Notes under the pieces: generated by a model
The model's database searches: none
What the model was told of the DNA's origin: nothing
Seen by the model: the letters and a program-made list of their open reading frames with translations, nothing else
Part shown: piece after piece, positions 15,878 through 24,702 of the stretch
Layout: every line of letters begins with the position of its first letter
Numbering within the stretch: the stretch's first letter is position 1
Source: AP-15 sp963787425
GTDB taxonomy: Bacteria > Pseudomonadota > Alphaproteobacteria > ATCC43930 > CGMCC-115725
Direction: 5' to 3'
DNA: 64,000 nt
NCBI GenBank assembly: GCA_963787425.1
Contig: CAWBCV010000004.1
Span: forward strand, 1 to 64,000
Made by a program: the position numbers and the translations under genes

Positions 15878-16975
15878 ATGGCGCAAGTCGCGCTTCGCAA
15901 CATCGTCAAGACGTTCGACCGTACCCCTGCCGTCCAGGGGATCGATCTCGACATCTCCGACCGCGAGTTCATCGTGCTCGTCGGGCCCTCCGGTTGCGGC
16001 AAGAGCACGACCTTGCGCATGATCGCGGGGCTCGAGGAAGCGACCTCGGGCGAGATTTATATCGGCGATCAGCTGGTCAATGATGTGCCGCCCAAGGACC
16101 GGGACATCGCGATGGTGTTCCAGAACTACGCGCTCTACCCGCATATGACGGTGTTCGAGAACATGTCCTTCGGACTTCGGCTCAAAAAGTTTCCAAAGCC
16201 GGAAATCAGAGAGCGTGTGCAGGCCGCCGCCCGTATTCTCGACATAACCGACCTTCTCGACCGACGGCCAAAGCAGCTCTCCGGCGGCCAGCGCCAACGC
16301 GTCGCAATGGGTCGCGCAATCGTCCGCAACCCCAAGGTCTTCTTGTTCGACGAGCCGCTATCGAACCTCGATGCCAAATTGCGCGTTCAGATGCGCACCG
16401 AGATCAAGAAAATCCATCAGACTGTCACGACCACAACGGTTTACGTCACGCACGACCAGATCGAGGCGATGACCTTGGCCGACCGGGTCGTCATAATGAA
16501 CGGGGGACGGATCGATCAGATCGGCACGCCGCACGAGGTTTATCACAAGCCAAGAACGCAATTCGTCGCTGGTTTTATCGGCTCGCCGACGATGAACTTC
16601 CTGCCATGCCGCCTCGTCGAGAACGGCGCCGGGCTGACTTTACGGCTCTCCGACTGGCTCGCTCTCCCGGTGCCGGCTTCCCGCGAGGCACGGTATCGCC
16701 CACGCGTCGGCCATGAGCTGATCTTCGGGCTGCGACCTGAGCACATCAGGGAAGGACGCGGCGACATCCCCCCCGGCATGGCCGCGTTCGAGGCGCGGCT
16801 CGACGTGGTCGAACCGATGGGCATGGAGACGATGGTGTATTTCCTCGTCGACGGGGTCGAGGTTTGCGGCCGGGTCGATCCCGCCGCGGCAGGAACCGTC
16901 GGTGAGCCGATGCGACTGGTCGCCGATGTCAACCAAATGCACCTGATCGATCCGCGCACCGAATTGGTGGTCTAA
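15878..16975 (+). CDS. ABC importer ATPase (UgpC/MalK family)
   Basis: 365 residues. Walker A GPSGCGKST (about residues 36-44), Q-loop VFQNYALYPHM, signature LSGGQRQRVAMGRAI, Walker B VFLFDEPLSNLD and H-loop VTHDQIEA are all intact. The C-terminal about 120 residues form the TOBE/OB regulatory domain (FIGSPTMNFLPCR, FGLRPEHIREG). It starts three bases after the permease stop and powers that importer. MalK-type ATPases can serve several permease pairs, so it could also be shared. Confidence 0.94.
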   Translation: MAQVALRNIVKTFDRTPAVQGIDLDISDREFIVLVGPSGCGKSTTLRMIAGLEEATSGEIYIGDQLVNDVPPKDRDIAMVFQNYALYPHMTVFENMSFGLRLKKFPKPEIRERVQAAARILDITDLLDRRPKQLSGGQRQRVAMGRAIVRNPKVFLFDEPLSNLDAKLRVQMRTEIKKIHQTVTTTTVYVTHDQIEAMTLADRVVIMNGGRIDQIGTPHEVYHKPRTQFVAGFIGSPTMNFLPCRLVENGAGLTLRLSDWLALPVPASREARYRPRVGHELIFGLRPEHIREGRGDIPPGMAAFEARLDVVEPMGMETMVYFLVDGVEVCGRVDPAAAGTVGEPMRLVADVNQMHLIDPRTELVV

Positions 16976-17067
16976 TCAATCGAGCGCGAGGATTTGTTCG
17001 GCAAGACCCGGTTCGCCGCGCGCTGAGCCCCGCCGGGAGGTCGCCGCGCCCCGGCCGTCGAGACGTT

Positions 17068-18261
17068 TCAGCGCCGGAGCTGGCCGGTGGCGAGTGCCGC
17101 GCCCTGGGCGAGCGCCTCGAGCTTGGCCCAAGCGATGTCGGGGTGGATGCGGCCGCCGAGACCGCAATCGGTCGAGGCGATGACCCGCTCCCGCCCGACC
17201 AGGTTCGCGAAGCGAAGGATGCGTTCGGCGACGAGCTCGGGGTGCTCGACAACATTGGTGGCGTGGCTGACCACGCCGGGCAGGATCACCTTGTCGTCCG
17301 GCAACTTGACGTCCTGCCAGACCTTCCACTCGTGCTCGTGGCGGACATTGCCGGCCTCGAACGAATAGGAATGCGCGTTGACCGCCAGCATGACATCGAC
17401 GATGTCGCGCATCGCAATGTCGGTTATGTGCGGCCCGTGCCAGCTGCCCCAGCACAGATGGAAGCGGATGCGGTCCTGCGGCAGGCCGCGGATCGCGTGG
17501 TTGAGCGCCTCGACCCGGACCATCGAGAACTTCTTGTATTCTTCGACCGTCGGCTCGGGGTTGATCATGTCCCAGTTCTCCGCGATCGCCGGATCGTCGA
17601 GCTGGAGGATGAGGCCGGCGTCGAGGATCGCCTTGTACTCCTCGCGCATCGCATCGGCGCAAGCGTAGAGGAGTTCCTCCTCCGTTTTGTAATATGAATT
17701 GCCGATCCGCGCGGCACTGCCCGGGGCGACTGCGGTCATAAAGCCCTCGGAGACCCCGGCGCCCTGCAACGCCGCATTCAAATTGGCGATGTCTTTCTGG
17801 ATCGCGTCGTGCCCGGCATAGCGGATCGGCGCGACACAGATCGGCGCGGGCGGCCTCGGACCGGTCGTAATGCCGGACTCGGGATCGCTATACGCCGCGG
17901 CGAACCGGGAGCGGTCGCGGCGATCGCCAAAGCTCGTCAACACGGTTTGACCGGGGGAAGAACGTCGCGGCTCCATCTCGTACAAGCTCGGGCCGTGAGG
18001 ATCGAGACCACCCAGCCGGTTCCACGAGTATCTCCACCATGAACCGTAATTGACCCGCTGCGCCATCGGCTTGCCGAACTCGCCGTCACCCGGCACGTCG
18101 ATGCCGATCTCTTTTTGCCGGCGCACGACCTCCGTCACCGATGATGTGAGCTTTGCCGCCAGCGCAGGTTCATCATTGCTTCCCCACGCGTCGATCAGAT
18201 CATCGGGACGCGGCAGGCTCCCGGCATGGCTGGTCACGATATGGTCAGAGCTGGTCTTCAT
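17068..18261 (-). CDS. MetE-II family (cobalamin-independent methionine synthase-like) protein, copy 1
   Basis: 397 residues, only the length of the C-terminal catalytic half of MetE. The Zn-site residues are present: His and Cys in FHLCWGSWHG, Glu in SFEAGNVRHEHEW and the distal Cys in STDCGLGGRIHP. These single-domain proteins transfer methyl or alkyl groups from unknown donors to thiols; some relatives act in epoxyalkane or methylated-compound metabolism. It is the second gene of a tandem pair, nine bases after copy 2, and shares long identical stretches with it (for example HAIRGLPQDRIRFHLCWGSW), so it arose by duplication. Confidence 0.88.
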   Translation of the reverse strand: MKTSSDHIVTSHAGSLPRPDDLIDAWGSNDEPALAAKLTSSVTEVVRRQKEIGIDVPGDGEFGKPMAQRVNYGSWWRYSWNRLGGLDPHGPSLYEMEPRRSSPGQTVLTSFGDRRDRSRFAAAYSDPESGITTGPRPPAPICVAPIRYAGHDAIQKDIANLNAALQGAGVSEGFMTAVAPGSAARIGNSYYKTEEELLYACADAMREEYKAILDAGLILQLDDPAIAENWDMINPEPTVEEYKKFSMVRVEALNHAIRGLPQDRIRFHLCWGSWHGPHITDIAMRDIVDVMLAVNAHSYSFEAGNVRHEHEWKVWQDVKLPDDKVILPGVVSHATNVVEHPELVAERILRFANLVGRERVIASTDCGLGGRIHPDIAWAKLEALAQGAALATGQLRR

Positions 18262-18270
18262 AACGCCCCC

Positions 18271-19485
18271 TCAACCCCAAAGCTGGCGCGTGGCGAGCGC
18301 GGCGCCCGCAACCAGCGCTTCGAGCTTTGCCCAGGCGATCTCGGAGTGGACGCGGCCGCCGAGACCGCAATCGGTCGACGCGATGACCCGCTCCTTGCCG
18401 ACAAGATTGGCGAACCGGACGATGCGGTCGGCGACGAGCTCGGGGTGCTCGACGACATTGGTGGCGTGGCTGACCACGCCGGGCAGGATCACCTTGTCGT
18501 CGGGCAGTTTGATGTCCTGCCAGACCTTCCATTCATGCTCGTGGCGAACATTGCCGGCTTCGAACGAATAGGCGCCCACATTGACTGCCAGCATCAGATC
18601 GACGATGTCGCGCATCGGGATGTCGGTCGTGTGCGGCCCGTGCCAGCTGCCCCAGCACAGGTGGAAGCGGATGCGATCCTGCGGCAAGCCGCGGATCGCG
18701 TGGTTGAGCGCCTCCACCTGAATCGTTGCGAACTTCTTGTACTCCGCGACGGTGGGCTCGGGATTGATCATGTCCCAGTCGGTGGCGAGGGCGGGATCGT
18801 CGAGCTGAAGGATCAGCCCGGCGTCGAGGATCGCCCTATATTCCTCGCGCATTGCGTCGGCCGACGCGAAGAGGAATTCTTCCTGGGTTTTATAGAAGGT
18901 ATTGCCGATCCGCGTGGTGCTTCCCGGGGCGATCGAGGTCATGAAGCCTTCCTCCACACCGGCCGAGGTCAGCGCCGCCTTGAAATTGGCGATGTCGGAG
19001 TTGATCGCGGCGTGCCCCGTATAGGTCAAGGGGCCGACGCAGACCGGCCCGGTGGCGGGCCGAGGCCCGGTCGTAATCCCGGATTCGGGATCGCCATAGG
19101 CGGCCGCGAACCGCACCCGGTCGCGCCGATCGGAAAAACCGGTCAGCACGACCTCGCCGGGACGAGAACGTCTCGGCGGCGTGTCGCGCATATCGGGCCC
19201 GCTGAGATCCAGCCCGCCCAGCCGATGGAAACAGTAGCTGAGCCACGCGCCATAGTTAATGCGGTGCCCCATGGATTTGCCGAATTCGCCGTCGCCGGGG
19301 ACATCGATGCCGAGCTCCCGTTGCCGGCGCACGACCTGCGCCACCGCGCCACGGAGCTTCTCCTGAAAGACGTGCTCGTCAATCGCCTCCCCTGCCTCGC
19401 TGGCTCTGTTGGCCGCGATCAAATCATCAGGGCGCGGCAGGCTCCCCACATGGCTGGTGAGGATATGATCGGAGCTGGTCTTCAT
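18271..19485 (-). CDS. MetE-II family protein, copy 2
   Basis: 404 residues from the ATG at 19485, which has GGAG at suitable spacing; an ATG at 19488 lies too close to it. Zn ligands are conserved as in copy 1 (FHLCWGSWHG, SFEAGNVRHEHEW, STDCGLGGRVHS). It differs from copy 1 mainly in the substrate-facing N-terminal half: AWLSYCFHRLGGLDLSG here versus SWWRYSWNRLGGLDPHG there. It is first of the pair and probably co-transcribed with pmtA just upstream (49 bp apart). The two copies may form a heteromer or handle different substrates. Confidence 0.88.
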   Translation of the reverse strand: MKTSSDHILTSHVGSLPRPDDLIAANRASEAGEAIDEHVFQEKLRGAVAQVVRRQRELGIDVPGDGEFGKSMGHRINYGAWLSYCFHRLGGLDLSGPDMRDTPPRRSRPGEVVLTGFSDRRDRVRFAAAYGDPESGITTGPRPATGPVCVGPLTYTGHAAINSDIANFKAALTSAGVEEGFMTSIAPGSTTRIGNTFYKTQEEFLFASADAMREEYRAILDAGLILQLDDPALATDWDMINPEPTVAEYKKFATIQVEALNHAIRGLPQDRIRFHLCWGSWHGPHTTDIPMRDIVDLMLAVNVGAYSFEAGNVRHEHEWKVWQDIKLPDDKVILPGVVSHATNVVEHPELVADRIVRFANLVGKERVIASTDCGLGGRVHSEIAWAKLEALVAGAALATRQLWG

Positions 19486-19534
19486 CATTCTCCGTCCTGC
19501 AGGAGATCATCGAGGACTGCCCTCGGTGATCGGT

Positions 19535-20173
19535 TCAGCCCGGATCGGAGGCGGGCTTTTCGTTGACGCAGCGCAACAGCTTCCAATAGCCGAACAGGTT
19601 GCTCGGCCGCACCTCGCGGATCGACAATTGGCTGTCGCGCCGGAAGGCGTCGAACGGGAAGTCCGCGTGAAAGCCGATGTGGCGCGCCAGCCCGGCCAGG
19701 CGTTTTTCGATGAAGCGCGCCGCCAGGTTCTCGCTGGTGAAGTGATTGACAACGACGATCGTCCCGCCGGGAATGCAGACGCGGCGCATTTCGGCGGCAA
19801 AGCGCGCCGGGTTCGGCACAACAGAGGCGACGTAGAGCGCCAGCACGGCGTCGAAAGAATTATCCGGAAATTCGAGGTTCTCGGCATCCATCAGGTGCAG
19901 CCCCTCGACATGGGAAAGGCGCGGGCACTCCGCCCGCCGCCGCGCCTTCGCCAGCATCTCCTCCGAGACGTCGATGCCGGTAACCCGCGAATCCGTGCGG
20001 AAATGGGGGAGCGACAACCCGGTGCCGACGCCGACCTCGAGGATGTGCTGGCCCGGTCGATCATTGGCGATGCGCACCGCCTCCTTACGCCCCGGGTGAA
20101 AGACCGGGCCGAAAACGATGTCGTAGGAGCCGGAAAACAGCCGATAGGTCCGGATCGTATCGTGCAGGTCCAT
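19535..20173 (-). CDS. pmtA: Phosphatidylethanolamine N-methyltransferase, Rhodobacter type
   Basis: 212 residues of a soluble class I SAM-dependent methyltransferase. SAM-binding motif I is ILEVGVGTGLSLP, motif II is VTGIDVSEEML. The N-terminal YRLFSGSYDIVFGPVFHPGR and the catalytic VVPNPARFAAEMRRVCIPGG are typical of the Rhodobacter/Agrobacterium PmtA group, which converts phosphatidylethanolamine to phosphatidylcholine at the membrane surface. The MetE-II pair follows on the same strand, possibly linking methyl supply to use; that link is inference. Confidence 0.82.
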   Translation of the reverse strand: MDLHDTIRTYRLFSGSYDIVFGPVFHPGRKEAVRIANDRPGQHILEVGVGTGLSLPHFRTDSRVTGIDVSEEMLAKARRRAECPRLSHVEGLHLMDAENLEFPDNSFDAVLALYVASVVPNPARFAAEMRRVCIPGGTIVVVNHFTSENLAARFIEKRLAGLARHIGFHADFPFDAFRRDSQLSIREVRPSNLFGYWKLLRCVNEKPASDPG

Positions 20174-20379
20174 CGTCTCGCTCTTCTTGGTCGTCGAAAG
20201 GACCGGCGTGATCCGCCGCCCCGCCTAGGGGCCGGCAGCCCGACCCACTCGTTAACCTAGCGGTAGCATTTCAGCGGCGCCAGGTCATCCGGGAAACGCA
20301 GCCATCGAATAACAGTTGCACGAATTCCCGGTCGGCGGCCGGTTCGCCCCCATTTCCCTGCAATCAAATCTGGCCGGGT

Positions 20380-21135
20380 TCAGCCGCGGCCGATATAGGG
20401 CATTTTGGTCGCCATCACGGTCATGAATTGGACGTTGGCTTCGAGGGGCAGGGTGGCCATGTAGACGACGCCCCGCGCGACGTGCTCGACATCAATGCGC
20501 GGCTCGGCCTCGACGCGGCCGGTCGCCTGCAATCGGCCGCGCGCGGTGTCCTCGTTGCGGATCGTCGCGGCGTTGCCGATATCGATCTGGCCGCAGGCGA
20601 TGTTGTAATCACGCCCGTCGAGCGACAACGACCGGGTGAGCCCGGTCAGCGCGTGCTTGGTCGCGACATAGGGGGTCGAATGACGCCGCGGCACATGCGC
20701 CGAGACCGAGCCGTTGTTGATGATGCGCCCGCCTTGCGGATCTTGTTCCTTCATCATGCGAAAGGCGTGCTGCGCACACAGGAACGAGCCGGTCAGGTTG
20801 ACCGCGACGACATTCAACCACTGCTCGTAGGTCAGTTCCTCGAACGGGATGCCCCTGGTGCTGATCCCGGCATTGTTGAACAACAGATCGATGCGGCCAT
20901 AAGGGTGTTTCACCGTATCGAAGAGCGCCGCGATCGAGGCGGGATCGGAGACATCTGTCGGCACGACCAGGGTGCGCGGCGGCGCGTTCCCGAGTGCGGC
21001 GGTTTCCTCCAGCATCGCGCGGCGGCGGCCGGCCAGCACGACCGCGAACCCGGCCTCCAGCAAGGCGAGCGCCGATGCGCGACCGATGCCGCTGCCAGCG
21101 CCGGTGATGACGGCGATCTTGTTTGGTGTTGCCAT
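20380..21135 (-). CDS. Short-chain dehydrogenase/reductase
   Basis: 251 residues. The NAD(P)-binding motif TGAGSGIG is at residues 11-18, NNAG in the middle, and the catalytic triad is visible as Ser in NGSVSAHVP and YVATK (Tyr-x-x-x-Lys). A strong ribosome site (GGGAGG, seven bases before the ATG) supports the start. It is last in a tight three-gene run with pdxY (12 bp) and a membrane protein. Substrate unknown. Confidence 0.9.
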   Translation of the reverse strand: MATPNKIAVITGAGSGIGRASALALLEAGFAVVLAGRRRAMLEETAALGNAPPRTLVVPTDVSDPASIAALFDTVKHPYGRIDLLFNNAGISTRGIPFEELTYEQWLNVVAVNLTGSFLCAQHAFRMMKEQDPQGGRIINNGSVSAHVPRRHSTPYVATKHALTGLTRSLSLDGRDYNIACGQIDIGNAATIRNEDTARGRLQATGRVEAEPRIDVEHVARGVVYMATLPLEANVQFMTVMATKMPYIGRG

Positions 21136-21147
21136 ATTCGAGCCTCC

Positions 21148-21990
21148 CTACAATTGCTGAAGTGAAACCGATCCCGTCGGCGATACGAGCTCGTCCTGCG
21201 CTGCGACCAGCGCCAATTCGCCGCTGTCGTGGCGCATCGTCGCTTCGATCACGGCATAGATCGCGGCGATGGTCGTGGCGAGCGCCTCCGGCAGCGGCTT
21301 GCCTTTGAGGAGCCAGCCGAGAAAAAGCGCGGCGACGGCATCGCCGCACCCGGTCGCCTCGATCGGCAGCCGGGGGGTCTCGACCGCCCAGGCGCCGTTG
21401 GGCCCCGCCGCGACCACCGCGATGCGGTCATCGGCGAGATCGAGGCTGGTGGCGAGGACGATGCTGGGGCCGCGCTCGCGCAGCCCGGCGGCCGCCGTGG
21501 CCGCCTCCGCGAGGGTGGTGACCGGACGTCCGGTCAGCCATTCGAGCTCGAAGCGGTTCGGCGTCACGATGTCGGCAATGCTGATCGCATGGTCGCGGTA
21601 GAATTCCGGGACGCCGGCGCGAACATACCAACCGGGCCCGACATCGCCCATGACCGGGTCGCAGGCGAACAATGCCCGCGGGTTCGCTTGTTTAACCCGG
21701 CCGACGATGTCGAGCAGCACGCCGCCGGCTTCGGCGTCGCCCAGATAGCCGGACAGCACCGCGTCGCAGCGCCCTAGGATCCCCAACTCCGCAATACCCT
21801 CGAATAATCTCGCGATCTCCGGCGCCGGGACGGCGCTGCCGCGCCATTTCCCGTACCCCGTGTGGTTCGAGAACGCGACCGTGTTGAGTGACCAGGTCTC
21901 GCAGCCCAGACGCTGCAGCGGAAAGATGGCCGCGGTATTGCCGACGTTGCCGCAGGCCACCCAGGACTGGATCGAGAGCACGGTCGGCAT
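21148..21990 (-). CDS. pdxY: Pyridoxal kinase
   Basis: 280 residues from the ATG at 21990; a longer frame would overlap the upstream gene. The ribokinase-like fold shows SIQSWVACGNVGN at the N-terminus (substrate loop), CDPVMGD, TPNRFELEWLTG and the catalytic/anion-hole ATGCGDAVAALFL near residue 225. The enzyme phosphorylates pyridoxal (and relatives) to PLP in a salvage pathway. PdxY and PdxK cannot be fully separated here; the PdxY form is preferred for the simple N-terminus. It is one base from the upstream membrane-protein stop. Confidence 0.87.
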   Translation of the reverse strand: MPTVLSIQSWVACGNVGNTAAIFPLQRLGCETWSLNTVAFSNHTGYGKWRGSAVPAPEIARLFEGIAELGILGRCDAVLSGYLGDAEAGGVLLDIVGRVKQANPRALFACDPVMGDVGPGWYVRAGVPEFYRDHAISIADIVTPNRFELEWLTGRPVTTLAEAATAAAGLRERGPSIVLATSLDLADDRIAVVAAGPNGAWAVETPRLPIEATGCGDAVAALFLGWLLKGKPLPEALATTIAAIYAVIEATMRHDSGELALVAAQDELVSPTGSVSLQQL

Positions 21991-21991
21991 G

Positions 21992-22435
21992 TCACTGCCC
22001 GGGTGGCGGCAGGCGGTCGAACACATGCTTCATGTCGAGAAAGATGATCGCGCCGCTGACGACGAAGAGCGCTATCCCCGCCGTGTGCATCGCGCCGCTT
22101 TCCCACGCATGGGCGATGAACAAGCCGGCGAGGCCGATCAGCGTAAATAGCGGGATCACCAGCGCCAGGTTCCACATGTCGCCGACGAGCAGAAAATCAC
22201 CCCAGCCGAATCCGCTGCCGTCGAGCCGGCGCTTCAGCCGCAAAAACCCGAGCGCGATCGCCGCCAGGCTCAGCACCATGCCGCAGGCATATTCGCCCGG
22301 CCGATCGGCGCCGCTGGCGGCAAACGCGCCAACGAGCGCGAGCATACCCAAAACGAGAATTTGCAGCCAGAATCCGAGCCACGACCAAAAAGCGCGCTCC
22401 GCGATGTCGGGCGATCGGCTTCTCTGGTCCATCAC
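21992..22435 (-). CDS. Four-helix membrane protein, unknown function
   Basis: 147 residues with four predicted transmembrane segments (about 19-42, 52-66, 84-104, 115-136) and short charged loops (LRLKRRLDGSG). No conserved motif is recognised. It is the first gene of the run with pdxY and the SDR, separated from pdxY by one base. An ATG doublet at the start (MMDQRSRSPD) leaves the first residue uncertain by one. Confidence 0.7.
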   Translation of the reverse strand: MMDQRSRSPDIAERAFWSWLGFWLQILVLGMLALVGAFAASGADRPGEYACGMVLSLAAIALGFLRLKRRLDGSGFGWGDFLLVGDMWNLALVIPLFTLIGLAGLFIAHAWESGAMHTAGIALFVVSGAIIFLDMKHVFDRLPPPGQ

Positions 22436-22572
22436 ATCCCCTCTCGGGGAGACACTCTAACGTATTCGCGGCGCGTCCCGTCACCACCGGCATAGGCCGG
22501 TGCCCATCTGAGGGATAGGTCCCAGCCTCCGCCGGAAAGGCGAGCTTTACGATGTGACGCTATGCCTTTGTG

Positions 22573-23481
22573 CTAGCCCTGCTTCTTCGGGCTTCTGCGG
22601 GTCTCGATCAGAGCCTTTGCCGCGCGCAATTGACCATCCGACCGGTCCAACATATGTGCGGCTTCGTCCAGGTCGCAGCCTTCGAGCAACAGCAGCGCAA
22701 TCTTGACATTGCCGTCGGCCCGGTGGAGCGCGTCGTGCACCTCCTCGCAGCTGCGGCCCGAGAGCTCCAACAATATTTTTTCGCTGCGCCGGGTCAGCTT
22801 CTTGTTGACGGCTTTGAGGTCGACCATAAGCCCGCGATAGACCCGGCCAAGGCGGATCATCACCAGTGACGACAACAAATTCAACGCGATCCGCTGGGCG
22901 GTGCCGGCCTTCATGCGGGTCGACCCGGCGATCGGCTCCGGACCGGTGTCGAGCCATATCGGATGCTCGGCCTCGGCGAGCAACGGGGTGTCCCGGTTGT
23001 TGGCGATGGCAATAGTCAGGGCCCCGCACTGTTTTGCCTCGCGCAAGCAGGCGAGGGTGAACGGCGTCGTCCCGCTCGCGGCGACGGCGATCAGCACGTC
23101 GCGCGGCTCGATCACACAGCGCCGCACCAGCCGGATCGCCTCTTCGCTCTCGTCTTCGGCACCCTCGACGGACTGAACCAGCGCATCGCGGCCGCCCGCG
23201 ATCAACAGCAGCAACCGCTCCTGCGGCCAGCTGAAGGTCGGCATCAGCTCTGCGCCGTCCTGGACCGCGAGGCGTCCGGAGGTGCCGGCGCCGGCGTAAG
23301 CGAGACGGCCGCCGTCCCGCAGCCGCGGCTCGATCGCAAGCGCAGCTTCTTCCAGCGTGGGGCGAGCGCCCCGCACGGCGGCGACCGCGGCGAACTGGCC
23401 CTCGATCATCGCCTCCAGGATGTCGCCGGGACTCCAGGTCTCGATTGAGTTATAGCGGGGGCTGTGACGTTCGGTTTCCAT
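22573..23481 (-). CDS. murQ: N-acetylmuramic acid 6-phosphate etherase
   Basis: 302 residues from the ATG at 23481; a GTG at 23499 would add six. The SIS-domain core is intact: GRLAYAGAGTSGRLAVQDGAEL, the AGGRDALVQSVEGAEDE segment carrying the catalytic acid, VAASGTTPFTLACL, and GSTRMKAGTAQRIALNLLS. The enzyme cleaves the lactyl ether of MurNAc-6-phosphate to GlcNAc-6-phosphate during cell-wall recycling. It is divergent from nagA, which uses the product, so the pair forms a coherent pathway unit around a short shared promoter region. Confidence 0.95.
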   Translation of the reverse strand: METERHSPRYNSIETWSPGDILEAMIEGQFAAVAAVRGARPTLEEAALAIEPRLRDGGRLAYAGAGTSGRLAVQDGAELMPTFSWPQERLLLLIAGGRDALVQSVEGAEDESEEAIRLVRRCVIEPRDVLIAVAASGTTPFTLACLREAKQCGALTIAIANNRDTPLLAEAEHPIWLDTGPEPIAGSTRMKAGTAQRIALNLLSSLVMIRLGRVYRGLMVDLKAVNKKLTRRSEKILLELSGRSCEEVHDALHRADGNVKIALLLLEGCDLDEAAHMLDRSDGQLRAAKALIETRRSPKKQG

Positions 23482-23536
23482 CGGTTGGGCTCGGGTCACG
23501 CTGCACTTTAAGATAACTATTGAGTGTTAACTCGAA

Positions 23537-24679
23537 ATGGAGTTCGCGATTGCCGCCGACCACGTCTTTGACGGCACGAGGCTGCGCCATGATTGCGCGG
23601 TGGTGATCGAAGCGTCGCGCATTCGCGACCTCACGAACCGGAACGAGCTGCCGGCGGCGATACCAAGCCACCGTTTGCCCCGGGGTGCCTGGCTGGTCCC
23701 CGGGTTCATCGATACACAGGTGAACGGCGGCGGAGACGTGCTGTTCAACGACGATCCGAGCCCGCGCGGAATTGCCGCCATTGCGGCAGCGCATCGGCGT
23801 TTCGGCACGACCGCGATGCTGCCGACATTGCTCAGCGACGCGCCTGGAAAGATGCGGGCTGCCCGCAACGCCATAGAGGACGCGGCGGGCGTTGATCCGA
23901 GCGTGATCGGGCTTCATTTCGAGGGCCCGTTTCTGTCTCCCGACAAGGCCGGCGTGCATGACCGGGGCATGCTCCGCCGTGCGGAGCCGGACGACATCGA
24001 TTTGCTGGGGCCGCTGCGCAACGGCGTGACCCTGGTCACCCTGGCGCCCGAGCAGGTGCCGGAGGGCTTCATCGCGCAGCTGACGGGCGCGGGGGTTCGG
24101 GTGTCACTCGGCCATTCGATGGCGACTTATGCGCAAACCCGGGCCGCCCTGTCCGAGGGGCTGACCGGCTTCACGCATCTCTTCAACGCCATGCGGCCGC
24201 TGGCGAGCCGTGAACCGGGGCCAATTGCGGCCGCGCTCGAGGAGCCCCGCGCGTGGTTCGGCATGATTGTCGATGGCGAGCATGTCGCTCCCGCGATGCT
24301 CCGGCTGGCGCTGCGCGGCATCGGCAAGGCGATGCTGATGACGGACGCGATGCCGCCGGTCGGCGCCAGCTCTGCGAGCTTCCGGCTATACGGTCAGCGG
24401 ATCACCGTGCGCGACGGGAGGTGCACAACAGCGGACGGCACGCTCGCCGGTTCTGTCCTCGATATGGCGAGCGCAGTGCGAAACTGCGTGCGGATGCTCG
24501 ATCTGCCGCTCGCCGAGGCATTACCGCTCGCCACCACAGCCCCCGCGGCCTTCCTGGGCATCGACGGCTGGCTCGGGCGCCTCGCGCCCGGTTACCGCGC
24601 CGACCTGGTGGCGCTCGACCCCGACACAGTTGACGTATTCGCCACCTGGGTCGCCGGGACGCCGTCCGTGACCGTATGA
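23537..24679 (+). CDS. nagA: N-acetylglucosamine-6-phosphate deacetylase
   Basis: 380 residues of the amidohydrolase family. Metal and catalytic residues are seen in HFEGPFLSPDKAGVHD, the His of VSLGHSMATY, the His of FTHLFNAMRPL and the Asp of LMTDAMPPVG. It converts GlcNAc-6-P to glucosamine-6-P. It faces murQ across about 55 bp; within that gap GAGTGTTAACTC (23522-23533) has complementary ends and could be an operator, but the signal is weak. No nagB or transporter is in the window. Confidence 0.94.
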   Translation: MEFAIAADHVFDGTRLRHDCAVVIEASRIRDLTNRNELPAAIPSHRLPRGAWLVPGFIDTQVNGGGDVLFNDDPSPRGIAAIAAAHRRFGTTAMLPTLLSDAPGKMRAARNAIEDAAGVDPSVIGLHFEGPFLSPDKAGVHDRGMLRRAEPDDIDLLGPLRNGVTLVTLAPEQVPEGFIAQLTGAGVRVSLGHSMATYAQTRAALSEGLTGFTHLFNAMRPLASREPGPIAAALEEPRAWFGMIVDGEHVAPAMLRLALRGIGKAMLMTDAMPPVGASSASFRLYGQRITVRDGRCTTADGTLAGSVLDMASAVRNCVRMLDLPLAEALPLATTAPAAFLGIDGWLGRLAPGYRADLVALDPDTVDVFATWVAGTPSVTV

Positions 24680-24702
24680 CGGCGCCCGGATGCGGAGAGA
24701 TG

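Noticed and set aside
16976..17662. Long minus-strand ORF overlapping the end of MetE-II copy 1
   Set aside because: It is a different frame of the same conserved gene and shows no family sequence of its own.
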